Source of the DNA: an uncultured Clostridia bacterium
Lineage (GTDB): Bacteria; Bacillota; Clostridia; UBA1381
DNA: 39,198 nt
Assembly (NCBI GenBank): GCA_934489015.1
Contig: CAKSSN010000024.1
Span: 1-39,198, forward strand
Reading direction: 5' to 3'
Shown here: piece after piece, positions 17,201-26,274 of the stretch
Position numbering within the stretch: the stretch's first letter is position 1
Layout: each line of letters begins with the position of its first letter
Made by a program: the position numbers and the translations under genes
The notes under the pieces: model-generated
Told to the model about the DNA's origin: nothing
The model's database searches: none
Seen by the model: only the letters and a program-made list of their open reading frames with translations

Positions 17201-18402
17201 TTTTTTTGTATTGAGACATCAATATTTTTATTTTCCGTTCTGTCATAGACACATATATTCTTTATTTCTTCCTCATCAATTTCATCATTGAAGCTGACAG
17301 TTACTGTCTCACCGTTGAACTCCGCCGTATTAACTTCCGCCGCAGGTTCATATATACGGACGGCGCCAAGCTCCGAAACACAGTTTTCTTTGTTATGCTT
17401 ATATATAACATATCTGTATTTTCCTCCCGAAACCTTTGCCGTATAAATCCCGTTCTGCCATTGCGCAGCAGTAGCCACATTGCATCCCGAAACCCACATA
17501 TAATCAGGATTGTCCTTTAATATGCTTTCAGACGAAAGCACATCCGGCTCATATTTATTGGTTAGATATATATCAAAATTTGAATAAAACTGTTCTATTG
17601 GAGTTTGCGAATTGTTAACACGCTCAAGCTCTATGTACCCTATATTGCGCTCCTGCTGCAGGTCAACAGCCAAATATGTAAATCCATTTTCTCCATTTTC
17701 TCCGTAATAAGAAAGCCACCTGTTGTCCATTGATATTTCATCATCCAAAACACGCGTCGGAGAATAGTTGTTTGCAGCATTGACATCATTTTCCTTATCA
17801 TACCAGTCATTTGAGTATGCTTTCTTTCCGGCTGAAACATTATTCATTTTCACATTTGCATAAACTTCAAGCTCATTATAGAAAATCCACCAGTTTTCCC
17901 TTTGATTGTATCGTTCAAAACGCACATATCTATATGCACGGTTTTCCGAAAGACCTATATTCCACGTTCCGCCCTCAGCAAAACATTCTTCCGTCGCCGT
18001 TCCTATTTCATCGGCTATTTCATATATCTCAAAATTCTCATCATTTGACAACAGTATACGTATTCCGTATCGTGCTTCCGGCACTTGCTGCAAATCCTGA
18101 CGATCATAAAGCTTGATTTCGGAAATCTTATACCTTTGCCCCAAATCCACAGTAAAATATTCAATTGCATCTTTTCCTAACATAAGCGCCATAGTGGATA
18201 TATCACCATCAGTCAACGATGCTGCTCCCCACATTTGCGATTGTTCATCATTTTCCAGCTCAACATTTGTTGTGACGGATTTTCCCTCAGCCACATTGGT
18301 ATATACTGTTTTTGTACTATATTCCTTTGCTGATACAGATACGATATTCAAAGAAGGTATCAATATAGCCACAATAACAGCTAAAGTCAAAATTCTTTTC
18401 AT
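14218..18402 (-). CDS. Secreted multidomain GH141-like protein (two discoidin domains + beta-helix)
   Basis: The 1394-aa protein has a signal peptide (about 1-25). Two discoidin-like (F5/8 type C) domains lie at about 30-183 and 190-352, a Big_5-type Ig-like domain at 357-445 and a small beta-sandwich ending VVKIFAWDL at 465-556. A GH141-like beta-helix starts at EICVSPDGDD (561). A further discoidin-like domain is inserted in the helix at about 952-1088 (GIITASSYDG to YYMTLSNVRM). Conserved core residues are GICVGWGW, YDGGGIY (Asp1176) and YLDAG (Asp1209). The start at 18402 has AAAGGAG upstream; an in-frame ATG at 18456 inside the kinase gene is rejected. The start codon overlaps the kinase stop (ATGA), so translation is coupled to the sensor. 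The N-terminal half corresponds to the separate protein at 29867-31567 and the C-terminal half to the one at 26275-29856. The substrate is inferred only from the family (fucosidase or xylanase). Confidence 0.8.
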   Translation of the reverse strand: MKRILTLAVIVAILIPSLNIVSVSAKEYSTKTVYTNVAEGKSVTTNVELENDEQSQMWGAASLTDGDISTMALMLGKDAIEYFTVDLGQRYKISEIKLYDRQDLQQVPEARYGIRILLSNDENFEIYEIADEIGTATEECFAEGGTWNIGLSENRAYRYVRFERYNQRENWWIFYNELEVYANVKMNNVSAGKKAYSNDWYDKENDVNAANNYSPTRVLDDEISMDNRWLSYYGENGENGFTYLAVDLQQERNIGYIELERVNNSQTPIEQFYSNFDIYLTNKYEPDVLSSESILKDNPDYMWVSGCNVATAAQWQNGIYTAKVSGGKYRYVIYKHNKENCVSELGAVRIYEPAAEVNTAEFNGETVTVSFNDEIDEEEIKNICVYDRTENKNIDVSIQKKDAYTYDFISGQLSADHNYNVIIPEGLSSLKGMAVAADVAFLVKNVLGLTVTDTIVTDNDGKICNEFINNSMLRISSEVINNTDENKKVIIFAALYRDGSLLEVKCDEKDIKPQRADRCNIKLDCSVTQHNDVVKIFAWDLTDNLQKPIHEVQFIAEQSNEICVSPDGDDNGRGTQNDPFKSIERAKEKVREINTDMNSDINVYLSDGLYQLSKTLDFSARDGGTNGYNVNYKALGSSAEISGGRTVSGWNRYTDKIWCADYDGGEYVRQLTVNGRSAVRAKSAEMVEITDFYKDDAGYNSLENVVYDGLTLRGSKYSYYKNPQDIQIHTASGWRSYLLNIEGITEDKDGNSRVKLPEKSFFECTKSENQHRIYPGYHVWVENAFEELDEPGEFYYDRAAKKIYYYPREDEAIETADVQAALLEKLISICGESSSEPVKNISFNGITFAHATWLRPSVAGLVNDQAQAMLPDDRDICVAGGVGFDSVPSNINIQNAVKICFVNNKIYDMGSVAIGLNQGVSDSVFTGNTFYDVADSAITIGNMDIPFEDETYSGRNLTPGGIITASSYDGKNYPQNAVNGDIKTLWAPNVDGACWWQIDFGSPQKIDRLEFESRYDSTDDAGNYNIEIYGANNDDMSDKELIGKTGEESVDGIITVRTSTKNKYRFIRLEKSYYMTLSNVRMINEDLQYAPAVKLCENNTVDGNYITRIGRTNYGAPAIQAYYTRGTEIINNHINDVPYSGICVGWGWDAYSDNTDSGKTTISHNKIENYLQKTYDGGGIYLLGGMPDTEVYENYIYNQINGLAAIYLDAGTNGCRIYNNVSEDVPAAYAASMGSKNDIVENNYSSAVTCLSPMSEAEFKNNSVFVPGAYNDKIATIVDQAGRIPAETIAYAGKNYSPDRKKYMFINAADTKAPEGEYMSDSYFAEWWLGIYLDSAQTWLEMTDGQSKDVIVAFAEFVSDTRKKLDEGLKDRNEIINLYWQFCEMKNQLKVSKT

Positions 18403-20060
18403 AACACTTCTCCTTTTGGTTTTTGCATAAGTTTTCTGACCCGAACGGTAACACAAGTACCTTTTTCCGGCTTACTTTTTAATAAAATTCCATATTCGCT
18501 GCCGTAATAAACTCGTATACGCTTTCTTGAATTTTCCAGCCCAAAGCCTTTTTTATTCATTCTGTCACATACCGCAGCCATTGTTTCCCTATCCATTCCA
18601 TATCCGTTATCAATAATTTCAAAAACAATATCATCACCGTCTGTTTTTCCGTTAACCGTAATCCGTGCATTTTCCACACCATTTACACCATGTACTACCG
18701 CATTTTCAACTATTGGCTGTAAAAGGAGCTTTATCACATAACAATCCAGCATCTCCTTTTCGACATCAATAACCAAACTGATGTCAATCGAATATGCGGT
18801 TTTGATTATCTGAACATATCGTTCAATAAGTTTCATTTCATTGTCTACCGTTATAAATTCCTCACCGCCGGAAAGTACTGCTCTGTAATATTCTGTCATA
18901 TCATCGATTATATCAAGTGTTTCTTTGTTTCCGCTATCCATCATAAGCCATTTGATGGCAGACAGTGAGTTGTATAAAAGATGCGGATTAATACAGGACT
19001 GCAAGAAGTTTAATTCCACTCTTGCTTTCTCTCTGTACAGACGCTCAATTTTTTTATGCATTTGATTGTTACGGTTTATAAGCTCTTTAAATCGTTCCTT
19101 AATTTGGAGAATATCTCTATCTCCGTCTACGTGAATCAAATCCGGATTCATCATCATCTGTTCACTGTTATGAATATTAGTCACAAATTCGTACAAATCC
19201 TTTGTCATAATATCAATTATCCTCTTGAACGCAAAAAAACACATGGTAAGCATGACAATAAACAGTACAACGAGGGATACGGCATATATAAAATAATTCT
19301 TTATAATATAAAATCTGTTTGCCATAAACTGCACACTGTTTCCGTCTGTCAGCGTCCTCTCAATTACAAATCCGTAAATTCCGCCGTCCCTTGAGCTGTA
19401 CAAAACATTGTTATTCTTTCCGATTACCCTTAAAATTTCATATTTTGCAAGCTTCATATCCCGGAAATTGTCGATTATTTTTTCCGTAGGAATTTTGATT
19501 TCCAAATAACCATAGTCGTTATCAAAATTTTTAATATGTCTGTATACCGATATATAATCATCATTATACGTCCACGTCGATTCATAAATTGCTGAGCTTT
19601 CCAATTCGTTCCATACATCCGTATTTTTTATTCTTTCAATTTTATTTATATACTTTCCTTCCGGGAAGTTGTCTCCGTTAAGATACATCACAATTTGTTC
19701 GGAATTAAAGCTCCCAAATTCCGTAAGCCCGCGGAAGAACTTGTCCAGAATATCATATGACCCTATAACACCGTTTATATTATCCTTGTCATATTCGGTA
19801 ATATTTTTTATTTCGTCTGTAATTAATGTGCTGTTTATTATATTTTGTTCTTTGTCAATCATATTTTGATATGTATCATTTATCGTATCAACAGCATATT
19901 CGAGCCTTTGTTTTGCTTCAGTCATATAGTCTGATGACACCTTCTTATACAAGATTACATTCAGTATACAAAATATTATGGTAAGAAAAATACTTGTAAG
20001 AATACACAACAACATAATCAGATTTTTTTTCATACCGAATTTATTCTTATCAAATTTCAT
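18399..20060 (-). CDS. Two-component sensor histidine kinase, YesM-like
   Basis: The 553-aa membrane kinase has one transmembrane helix at about 14-36, an extracytoplasmic sensor region of about 210 residues, and a second helix at about 255-275. The cytoplasmic part has a HAMP-like linker and coiled region, then the His_kinase family core: INPHLLYNSLSAIKW with phospho-acceptor His360, the N box QPIVENAVVHG (about 448-458), DNGYGM (484-489) and GFGLENSR (about 505-512). This is the LytS/YesM type that pairs with AraC-type response regulators. The extracytoplasmic part presumably senses the sugar or the loaded binding protein. The gene follows the regulator with a 32-bp gap (RBS GAGGGG). Its stop overlaps the start of the GH141-like gene downstream, so sensor and enzyme are translated together. 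In most such loci the pair sits at one end; here it is in the middle of the operon. Confidence 0.92.
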   Translation of the reverse strand: MKFDKNKFGMKKNLIMLLCILTSIFLTIIFCILNVILYKKVSSDYMTEAKQRLEYAVDTINDTYQNMIDKEQNIINSTLITDEIKNITEYDKDNINGVIGSYDILDKFFRGLTEFGSFNSEQIVMYLNGDNFPEGKYINKIERIKNTDVWNELESSAIYESTWTYNDDYISVYRHIKNFDNDYGYLEIKIPTEKIIDNFRDMKLAKYEILRVIGKNNNVLYSSRDGGIYGFVIERTLTDGNSVQFMANRFYIIKNYFIYAVSLVVLFIVMLTMCFFAFKRIIDIMTKDLYEFVTNIHNSEQMMMNPDLIHVDGDRDILQIKERFKELINRNNQMHKKIERLYREKARVELNFLQSCINPHLLYNSLSAIKWLMMDSGNKETLDIIDDMTEYYRAVLSGGEEFITVDNEMKLIERYVQIIKTAYSIDISLVIDVEKEMLDCYVIKLLLQPIVENAVVHGVNGVENARITVNGKTDGDDIVFEIIDNGYGMDRETMAAVCDRMNKKGFGLENSRKRIRVYYGSEYGILLKSKPEKGTCVTVRVRKLMQKPKGEVL

Positions 20061-20092
20061 AATTGGCCCCTCATAAAATCAGAATACTGCTT

Positions 20093-21673
20093 TCAGCATT
20101 TATCTCTGTACTCACCGGGAGTCATTCCCGTATACTCCCGAAACAGCGATGTGAAATATGTTTTGCTTTTATATCCCACATTTTCCGACACTTTATATAC
20201 TTTGCTGTTTTTATCGGCAAGCATAATTTTTGCTTTCTCAATTCTGACTTTAGTCAAATAGTCAAATATTGTCTGTCCGGTCTCCTTCTTAAAAACCGAA
20301 TTTGCATGAACAGTACTCATAAAAATCTGAGCAGTAACCTGATCAATATTTTCAATTGATTGATACTGACTGTTAATAATCTTTTTTATATCCTCAACCA
20401 TAGCGGTATATCTGTCTGTTTTCTTGTCATTTATATACTCAGCAGTAAACCTGAGTATATTTTCCACCCACCGCCTGATATCAAGAATAGAATTAAAGTC
20501 GTTAAGCTTTTCCCAAACTGCAACCCCGTCATCAAATATATTATCAAAGCTTTCGTCGCGTTCAAAGAGAATAAGGTTCAGTGTAGTCATAACGCATACC
20601 GTAAAATTGCGTATGTTCTTTCTTGTGTGTGTTTCGCTTTCAGGATAATATTTATCCACAAACATATTTACTTCTTCAATATTGTTGCTCTCAATTATTC
20701 TGGATATTTCCTTCTTCAGCACGTCGCTGTCATACCTTAAGCTGATATCATCAATCTTATAGTTTTCCGCCAAGATTATCCCGTTGTTTTTATCGGTAAT
20801 GGAATTATCCATAATGTATTCCGCATTGCTGAACAGCTTTGGCAAAACATCATATGTTTTTGCCACACCTCCAATAAAAAATGACACTTCAATTTCAAAA
20901 TCCGTATTTATACGATCTTTCACTATATTAAAGCAGTTAATTGCACTCTCAAATGCTTCCTGCTCATCGGCGGCATTATCGATAAATGTAAGTACGCCGA
21001 CACTCATTCTGCTGTGTATAAATGTAATACTGTGTACATCCTCAAAAGTATTTTCGTCAAAAATATGCTTTATTCCGTAAGTGTACATATAGTCGTTTCT
21101 TTCTATTTTGTTCAAGGAGTCTATTCGAACCAGCGAAACGGCTGCAAATTTTTTGATTTTCAGCCCATATTCTTTTAATGTATCATAACAATTCAGACTG
21201 CCGTGGAGCAAATCCCTTGAAATTTGCTCCGCAACGACCTGAATATTTTCCTCAATTTGTTTTTCAAGACGTTTTCTTATACTGTCGTTTTCCTTTTTTT
21301 CAATATCAATGTTTATTATTTTTTCAACAACTGCCTTAAGCTTAGCCATATTAATAGGCTTAAGTATATATCCGAATGCGTCAACATCAAAAGCTTCGCG
21401 TATGTACTGACTGTCATCAAAGCAGCTGATAAAAATAAATTTTGTTTCGGGATAAATTTCATGTATTTTTTTTGCCATTGTAAGTCCATCCATTATCGGC
21501 ATAGAAACGTCCGCAACAACTAAAAATGGTTTTTCCGCAATTGCCATTTCATATCCTATTTTGCCGTTTTGAGCCGTTAATACTTTGTCAAATCCACAGC
21601 TGCGCCATAGTGACAATTGTGATATACCCAGTCTTTCGCGATTATTATCATCTACAACAAGCAATGTATACAT
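20093..21673 (-). CDS. Response regulator with AraC-type DNA-binding domain, YesN-like
   Basis: The 526-aa protein has a receiver domain at 1-125 with acidic pocket Asp8/Asp9, phospho-acceptor Asp55 (VVADVSMPIMDG) and the conserved lysine in GYILKPIN. A long middle region (about 130-420) is typical of YesN-type regulators. The C-terminal AraC/XylS double helix-turn-helix is at about 430-526 (VRIEKAKIML, VGYKSKTYFTSLFREYTGMTPGEYR). It should be phosphorylated by the kinase encoded next and activate glycan-utilisation promoters. The best candidate targets are the two matching 49-bp boxes at 35335 and 37110. The ATG at 21673 is preferred over an in-frame TTG at 21691 because GAGAGGG lies directly before it, within the extended frame. 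Placement inside its own regulated operon predicts positive feedback. Confidence 0.93.
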   Translation of the reverse strand: MYTLLVVDDNNRERLGISQLSLWRSCGFDKVLTAQNGKIGYEMAIAEKPFLVVADVSMPIMDGLTMAKKIHEIYPETKFIFISCFDDSQYIREAFDVDAFGYILKPINMAKLKAVVEKIINIDIEKKENDSIRKRLEKQIEENIQVVAEQISRDLLHGSLNCYDTLKEYGLKIKKFAAVSLVRIDSLNKIERNDYMYTYGIKHIFDENTFEDVHSITFIHSRMSVGVLTFIDNAADEQEAFESAINCFNIVKDRINTDFEIEVSFFIGGVAKTYDVLPKLFSNAEYIMDNSITDKNNGIILAENYKIDDISLRYDSDVLKKEISRIIESNNIEEVNMFVDKYYPESETHTRKNIRNFTVCVMTTLNLILFERDESFDNIFDDGVAVWEKLNDFNSILDIRRWVENILRFTAEYINDKKTDRYTAMVEDIKKIINSQYQSIENIDQVTAQIFMSTVHANSVFKKETGQTIFDYLTKVRIEKAKIMLADKNSKVYKVSENVGYKSKTYFTSLFREYTGMTPGEYRDKC

Positions 21674-21694
21674 AAATTTTCCCTCTCTCAATTA

Positions 21695-23134
21695 TTATTT
21701 AAGGCAATTCCATAAAATAACACTGACCTCCGCACGGCTTATATTTCGCTTTGGAATGAAATTCCCGTTTTCTCCGGAGATTATTCCCATTGCCTGCATA
21801 TACTCCACGCCTTGCTTTGCGTAATCGGATATCTCATCACTGTCCGAGAAAGAATCCTGCTTTGATATTGATTCCGTTTTTCCAAGCAGCACAAGTGTTC
21901 TGTAAAGAATTGTAACAAAATCCTCACGCGTTATATACTGATTTCCGCCGAAAATACCTTCGCCCACACCGGTAATTATACCTGCTTTGCTCGCTGCGCA
22001 GATATACTTATACGCCCAATTTTCTTCTTGTATATCCGAAAATCCGCATTCCTCGGAGTTTAAATCAATATCATACGCACATATTATCATTTTTACCGCT
22101 TCACTACGTGTTATACTATCATTCGGCGCAAAAGTCCCGTCGCCTCTGCCTGACACTATATTCCTTTTGTACAGCGATTCTATTGAATCCCTCGCCCACA
22201 TTGTATCGGATAGATCTGTGAATACATCCTCAGAATCCGAATTTTCTGCAGCCAGCGTCAGCGTTGGTACAACGGTTCCGCTGTTTTTATTAGAGGATGT
22301 TGACGTGCTTCCGGAGCCGCTGCCTGTTGTGCCGCTTTTGCTCAATGAGCTGATTGCGCTGTTAATCGCCGTCTGCAACTCAGTTGTATCTTTAAAGCTT
22401 TTACCGCTGATCACTTTAATTACCGAGTCACGGCTTGATTGACTCAACGATAAAAATTTTGTCAGATTTAGCTTCAAGTCATCATTTTCAGCCTTAATTA
22501 TGCTCTCCAATTCTCCCCACGGTCCCTGATTGATTTTCGCCATGACCGTTTGAACATTGAACTCTTGCTGAACGTCAGATGCCGTTGTGTAGCTCTTATT
22601 GCGCATTCCGCTGTAAACCAACTCTTTGTTCCCGTCTGTCAAATTCGAAAAAATACCATCTGTACTCAGTCCATAACTGTCATTGTATTTTTCTATGCAT
22701 GCTTTTATATCAGCACTGTCTGCCTTATTTGATATGAGCGCAAATGTATCATTAACGGACGCATAATAGATTTTTCCCTCATATAAATTGTTCCCATCAG
22801 ATATGCGCACACTGTAATCAGCAGGATTGTCCTTCTTTATTTTAAACGCACCGAATATGAACTTATCGTTTTCTATACTTGTTTCGTCAGCATAAATTCC
22901 GCAGTCCTTGAATTTAACTTCTCCGCTGTTTAATTTATCAATATCCGTATCAGAATTTAAAACAATTAACGCCACTGTTTTACTGTCAGAAATTATATCG
23001 CCGCTCACTTCCGTCACAGTGCTGTTTTGCCTGTCATATTTTATTACAACATTGCCAAATACACTTTCTGCGTGAGCTGCACAAAAAGTAGCACAGCTCA
23101 TAACCAAAACGGTCATAAAAATTTTTATTTTCAT
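21695..23134 (-). CDS. Secreted S-layer-homology protein
   Basis: The 479-aa protein has a signal peptide (about 1-22, AHAES) and a mixed domain of unknown function (about 23-270). A short low-complexity Gly/Ser/Thr linker follows, then three SLH repeats at about 304-479 (FTDLSDTMWA...ITRSEAV; FSDIQEENWA...ITREDFV; the third begins FSDSDEISDYA and ends with ISRAEVS). SLH triplets bind pyruvylated secondary cell-wall polymers, so the protein should be anchored at the surface. It has no recognised catalytic domain and may be a structural or docking component. The N-terminal part has a KIKKDN-type beta-rich segment followed by a helical stretch. It lies between the larger SLH protein (19-bp gap) and the response regulator (21-bp gap). 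Confidence 0.88.
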   Translation of the reverse strand: MKIKIFMTVLVMSCATFCAAHAESVFGNVVIKYDRQNSTVTEVSGDIISDSKTVALIVLNSDTDIDKLNSGEVKFKDCGIYADETSIENDKFIFGAFKIKKDNPADYSVRISDGNNLYEGKIYYASVNDTFALISNKADSADIKACIEKYNDSYGLSTDGIFSNLTDGNKELVYSGMRNKSYTTASDVQQEFNVQTVMAKINQGPWGELESIIKAENDDLKLNLTKFLSLSQSSRDSVIKVISGKSFKDTTELQTAINSAISSLSKSGTTGSGSGSTSTSSNKNSGTVVPTLTLAAENSDSEDVFTDLSDTMWARDSIESLYKRNIVSGRGDGTFAPNDSITRSEAVKMIICAYDIDLNSEECGFSDIQEENWAYKYICAASKAGIITGVGEGIFGGNQYITREDFVTILYRTLVLLGKTESISKQDSFSDSDEISDYAKQGVEYMQAMGIISGENGNFIPKRNISRAEVSVILWNCLK

Positions 23135-23153
23135 TTTCTATCTCCATCTAAAT

Positions 23154-26100
23154 TTACTTGATTACAACTATCTCACAAACATCATAGTTATCTATGCGAA
23201 AAAATATCTTACTCGCACGTGTACTTCCCGCCGTCTTAGCATCTACAATATCGTCTGATGTTCCCATGCGTATTTCATTCTCGTATGAGTCATACACATA
23301 AATTAGAGCCTTATCCTCCTTTTCACAATCGAACATTAATGAGGAATATGGTGTGTCTGTATCAAATTCGACAAGTATTTTGCCATGTTTCTTCAGCGCT
23401 ACGGTTCCGTAACCGGAAAATTTACCGTTATATGCGCCGTTTAGCGTCTGCGGATGATCGGGCGAAAGTACATAATCCGATGCACCGGAGGGTCTTGCAG
23501 ACGAATAAAAACGTTTTTCAACACACGTTATTTCCTGTCTGTTATTTACTTCCAAAGCGCATATATCACCCTTTTTCAGGTTTTGCCCCGATATAATTCC
23601 GCCATCACTTTCTGTCAATGTAACGATTTCACCATTATACAAGCAAGTCATCGCATCACGGACTTCGTCATCTTCATTTAATGTTTCCACTATTTTATGG
23701 ACTACCGCAATCTTGCTATCCTCTTTTATTGTTTTATTTTCGCTGATAACCCAACATTTTGTAAGGCGGTAATCATCAGCATCATACGCTTTGAATGAAT
23801 ATGTCTGCGACTGCTTGAACTCTGCCAGAGAGGCTATTCTATAATCCTTTTCCTGGTTCAAATTTGCCGGAATGGCAAACACGACCAAATCATCGGCAGC
23901 TCCAAACTGCATGCCCACTATACCGGTTTCGCTGTACGAAAGAGATCCGCTTACAAAACTTAATTTGAGATTTTCATTTGTTTCATCAGCACCCTGAGTG
24001 ACAGTATCTATGTATATAATTTCATTTTTGGAATTCACTGTATATTTTATAAGCTGCCTTATCGTTCCCAAATTTCCCGTGTTTTGCAGTCTTGAAATTG
24101 TTTCATCGATATCTGTTTTGTACCCGTCAATCTTAAATTTTTCTCCGCATACAAGCTTTACAAAGTCGCCTGCTACCGTAAATATTCTCATCACAAGCTT
24201 CTCGTTATCATTATCATATCTTGCCGAGCAAAGGTAGCCGTATTGACTTTCCTTTTTATAATTACCGTCAAAATATGCAATTCTTTTCTTCACATCGAGG
24301 TAAAATGTTCCGTTACTGCCGGCGGTGAGCAAAGCCATACCAAATCCGTAAATATATTCATATTCTTCACCGTCAATGATTAGTGCGTTTTCAGAAGAAT
24401 CAACTCTTTCGATCATTCCGCTGACATTTTCCCGTGAAACCGTAATTTTTATTTTCTTATTATTTACACCTATGCTTTCGGCAACCGACAGAATATCATT
24501 TTCACATATATCCTCCAACGATGCCTGTCTTCCGTCATAATAGATAGCTATCTCAGCAGAATCATCGTCACATTTTAAAACTTCTTCCGAATTTTTAAAA
24601 TAGATTTCTTTACTTTTTAAGTTCACCCAATTGACCGCATAAATATCATTTTTTTCAATAATTATAACATCATAACTTCCGTCATTATCACTGTCGATAA
24701 ATCTTGCAGAGCCGTCTTTGGGTAAAACCGTTTGTTTGTCATAGCTTCTGAGCGCATTGCCGTTATACACAATATCGACGTCAGGTGAAATTTTTATTTT
24801 TTTTGTATTATTGTGTTTTTCATCTTTATAGTATGTTACAGTATTTTTCTCGAAATTAACAAGCTCATCAGCGTCAATGTCAAGCACCTTATTTTTCTGC
24901 GGCTTTTCTATAATTATAATAATGGAATCATATTTCTCATCCTCATCTTCTCTATAGAAAAAATCAACAGTCTGACCCAGAAATTCCGCTGCATCAATCT
25001 CACAGAAATACTTTGTACCATTGATACTAACTGTATTTTTCGGTCCTTGATACGCCTCATCCGTCAATGAAGTTATTCCTGCGGCATCCATTTTGCCACT
25101 TCCCTTATAGATGCCCATTTTTGAATTCAGAACAGATTCTTCCCCTGTGATCTTAAAGCTTATGTTATTTTCGGAAAATATATATTCCTTATCAGCACAC
25201 ATCAACGCATTGTATATCATACACGCAATGTCCGCACGACATATCGGTTTTGAAAAACCTCTCTTTGTTCCATCAAACAGCTTTAGATCCGAAGCCAAGC
25301 TGATAACATTATTCGGGTATGTTCCGTATTGCGAAAGAATATCCTGATACCCCATAACTCTAATCAGAATAGATGCCGCTTGTTCTGTTGTAATACTGCC
25401 GTCAGGCTCAAACTCCGTTTTTGTCACACCGTGAATATACCCTTTTTCATATGCGTACTCAATGCTGTCATATGCCCAGTAATCCGCCGGAACGTCCTCA
25501 AAGCTTTCTTTAACTGCCGTATACTCTGCCATTTCCATTTTTGCAATACACGTCACAAATTCGGCACGTGTCATACTGCCGTCCGGCAAAAAAAGTCCGT
25601 TTTCGTATCCGGCAATTATTCCGAGTGAATACAGCAGCATAACCTGCCTTTCGTAAGGTTTGTCCTTAACATCCGACGGAACAGATGTTGTATCTGACAT
25701 ATTATACACCATTCTGCCGGATGTGTTGTCAACCTCGTCCCCCTGCAAAACCGAGCTTTTATTTACAAACACTCTGAATTCCGCTATTGAAAATTTTTCC
25801 CCGTCCGTCTTTTCCGCCCTTATATATCGATATCTCTCCGTTGTTCCGACATCTTGACTTAGTAATCCGGTATAAACCTCGGAAATATCCGCCAACACCT
25901 TATAATCATCAAAATCCTCAGAATTTGATGCAATAACCCTGAAATTATTTCTTTCTGTTTCCGGCACATTACCGATTCTTGATTCAATTTCTATTCTCGA
26001 AATTACCTGCGCTGTCCCCAAATCCACCTGGCACCACGCTTCACTGTCGTCGTCGGCAGACATCCAGTACGTATATTCCTCATTGTCGTTAATATCATCA

Positions 26101-26255
26101 TTCGCCAAACCCGGTGTATGATTTTCTTCATACGATGATGCAGACATCTGCTGATTCAATGCGGCATTTATATATTCATCTGCTGATGCTGCACAAGGCA
26201 AAGCGGTAAACAGTGTTAACACAGCTAACACGAGTGCAGTTCCTTTAATTTTCAT
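23154..26255 (-). CDS. Large secreted SLH protein with N-terminal discoidin domain
   Basis: The 1033-aa protein has a signal peptide (about 1-25). A discoidin/F5/8 type C domain follows at about 28-166 (SYEENHTPGLANDD, CQVDLGTAQVISRIEIESR, YRYIRAEKT). Three SLH repeats at 197-355 come next (GSMTRAEF, FEDVPADYWAYDSIEYAYEKG, ICRADIACMIYNAL). The remaining 670 residues are a beta-rich region I do not recognise, with repeated YDVIIIEKNDIYAVNW-type strand pairs. SLH repeats are normally terminal; here they are internal, between a sugar-binding domain and a long unknown domain. The protein should be held in the cell wall with the discoidin domain able to capture glycan. It has no obvious catalytic motif. 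The gene lies 19 bp after the GH141-like gene and is co-transcribed. Confidence 0.82.
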   Translation of the reverse strand: MKIKGTALVLAVLTLFTALPCAASADEYINAALNQQMSASSYEENHTPGLANDDINDNEEYTYWMSADDDSEAWCQVDLGTAQVISRIEIESRIGNVPETERNNFRVIASNSEDFDDYKVLADISEVYTGLLSQDVGTTERYRYIRAEKTDGEKFSIAEFRVFVNKSSVLQGDEVDNTSGRMVYNMSDTTSVPSDVKDKPYERQVMLLYSLGIIAGYENGLFLPDGSMTRAEFVTCIAKMEMAEYTAVKESFEDVPADYWAYDSIEYAYEKGYIHGVTKTEFEPDGSITTEQAASILIRVMGYQDILSQYGTYPNNVISLASDLKLFDGTKRGFSKPICRADIACMIYNALMCADKEYIFSENNISFKITGEESVLNSKMGIYKGSGKMDAAGITSLTDEAYQGPKNTVSINGTKYFCEIDAAEFLGQTVDFFYREDEDEKYDSIIIIIEKPQKNKVLDIDADELVNFEKNTVTYYKDEKHNNTKKIKISPDVDIVYNGNALRSYDKQTVLPKDGSARFIDSDNDGSYDVIIIEKNDIYAVNWVNLKSKEIYFKNSEEVLKCDDDSAEIAIYYDGRQASLEDICENDILSVAESIGVNNKKIKITVSRENVSGMIERVDSSENALIIDGEEYEYIYGFGMALLTAGSNGTFYLDVKKRIAYFDGNYKKESQYGYLCSARYDNDNEKLVMRIFTVAGDFVKLVCGEKFKIDGYKTDIDETISRLQNTGNLGTIRQLIKYTVNSKNEIIYIDTVTQGADETNENLKLSFVSGSLSYSETGIVGMQFGAADDLVVFAIPANLNQEKDYRIASLAEFKQSQTYSFKAYDADDYRLTKCWVISENKTIKEDSKIAVVHKIVETLNEDDEVRDAMTCLYNGEIVTLTESDGGIISGQNLKKGDICALEVNNRQEITCVEKRFYSSARPSGASDYVLSPDHPQTLNGAYNGKFSGYGTVALKKHGKILVEFDTDTPYSSLMFDCEKEDKALIYVYDSYENEIRMGTSDDIVDAKTAGSTRASKIFFRIDNYDVCEIVVIK

Positions 26256-26274
26256 TTATTTCTCTCTCCTCCTG

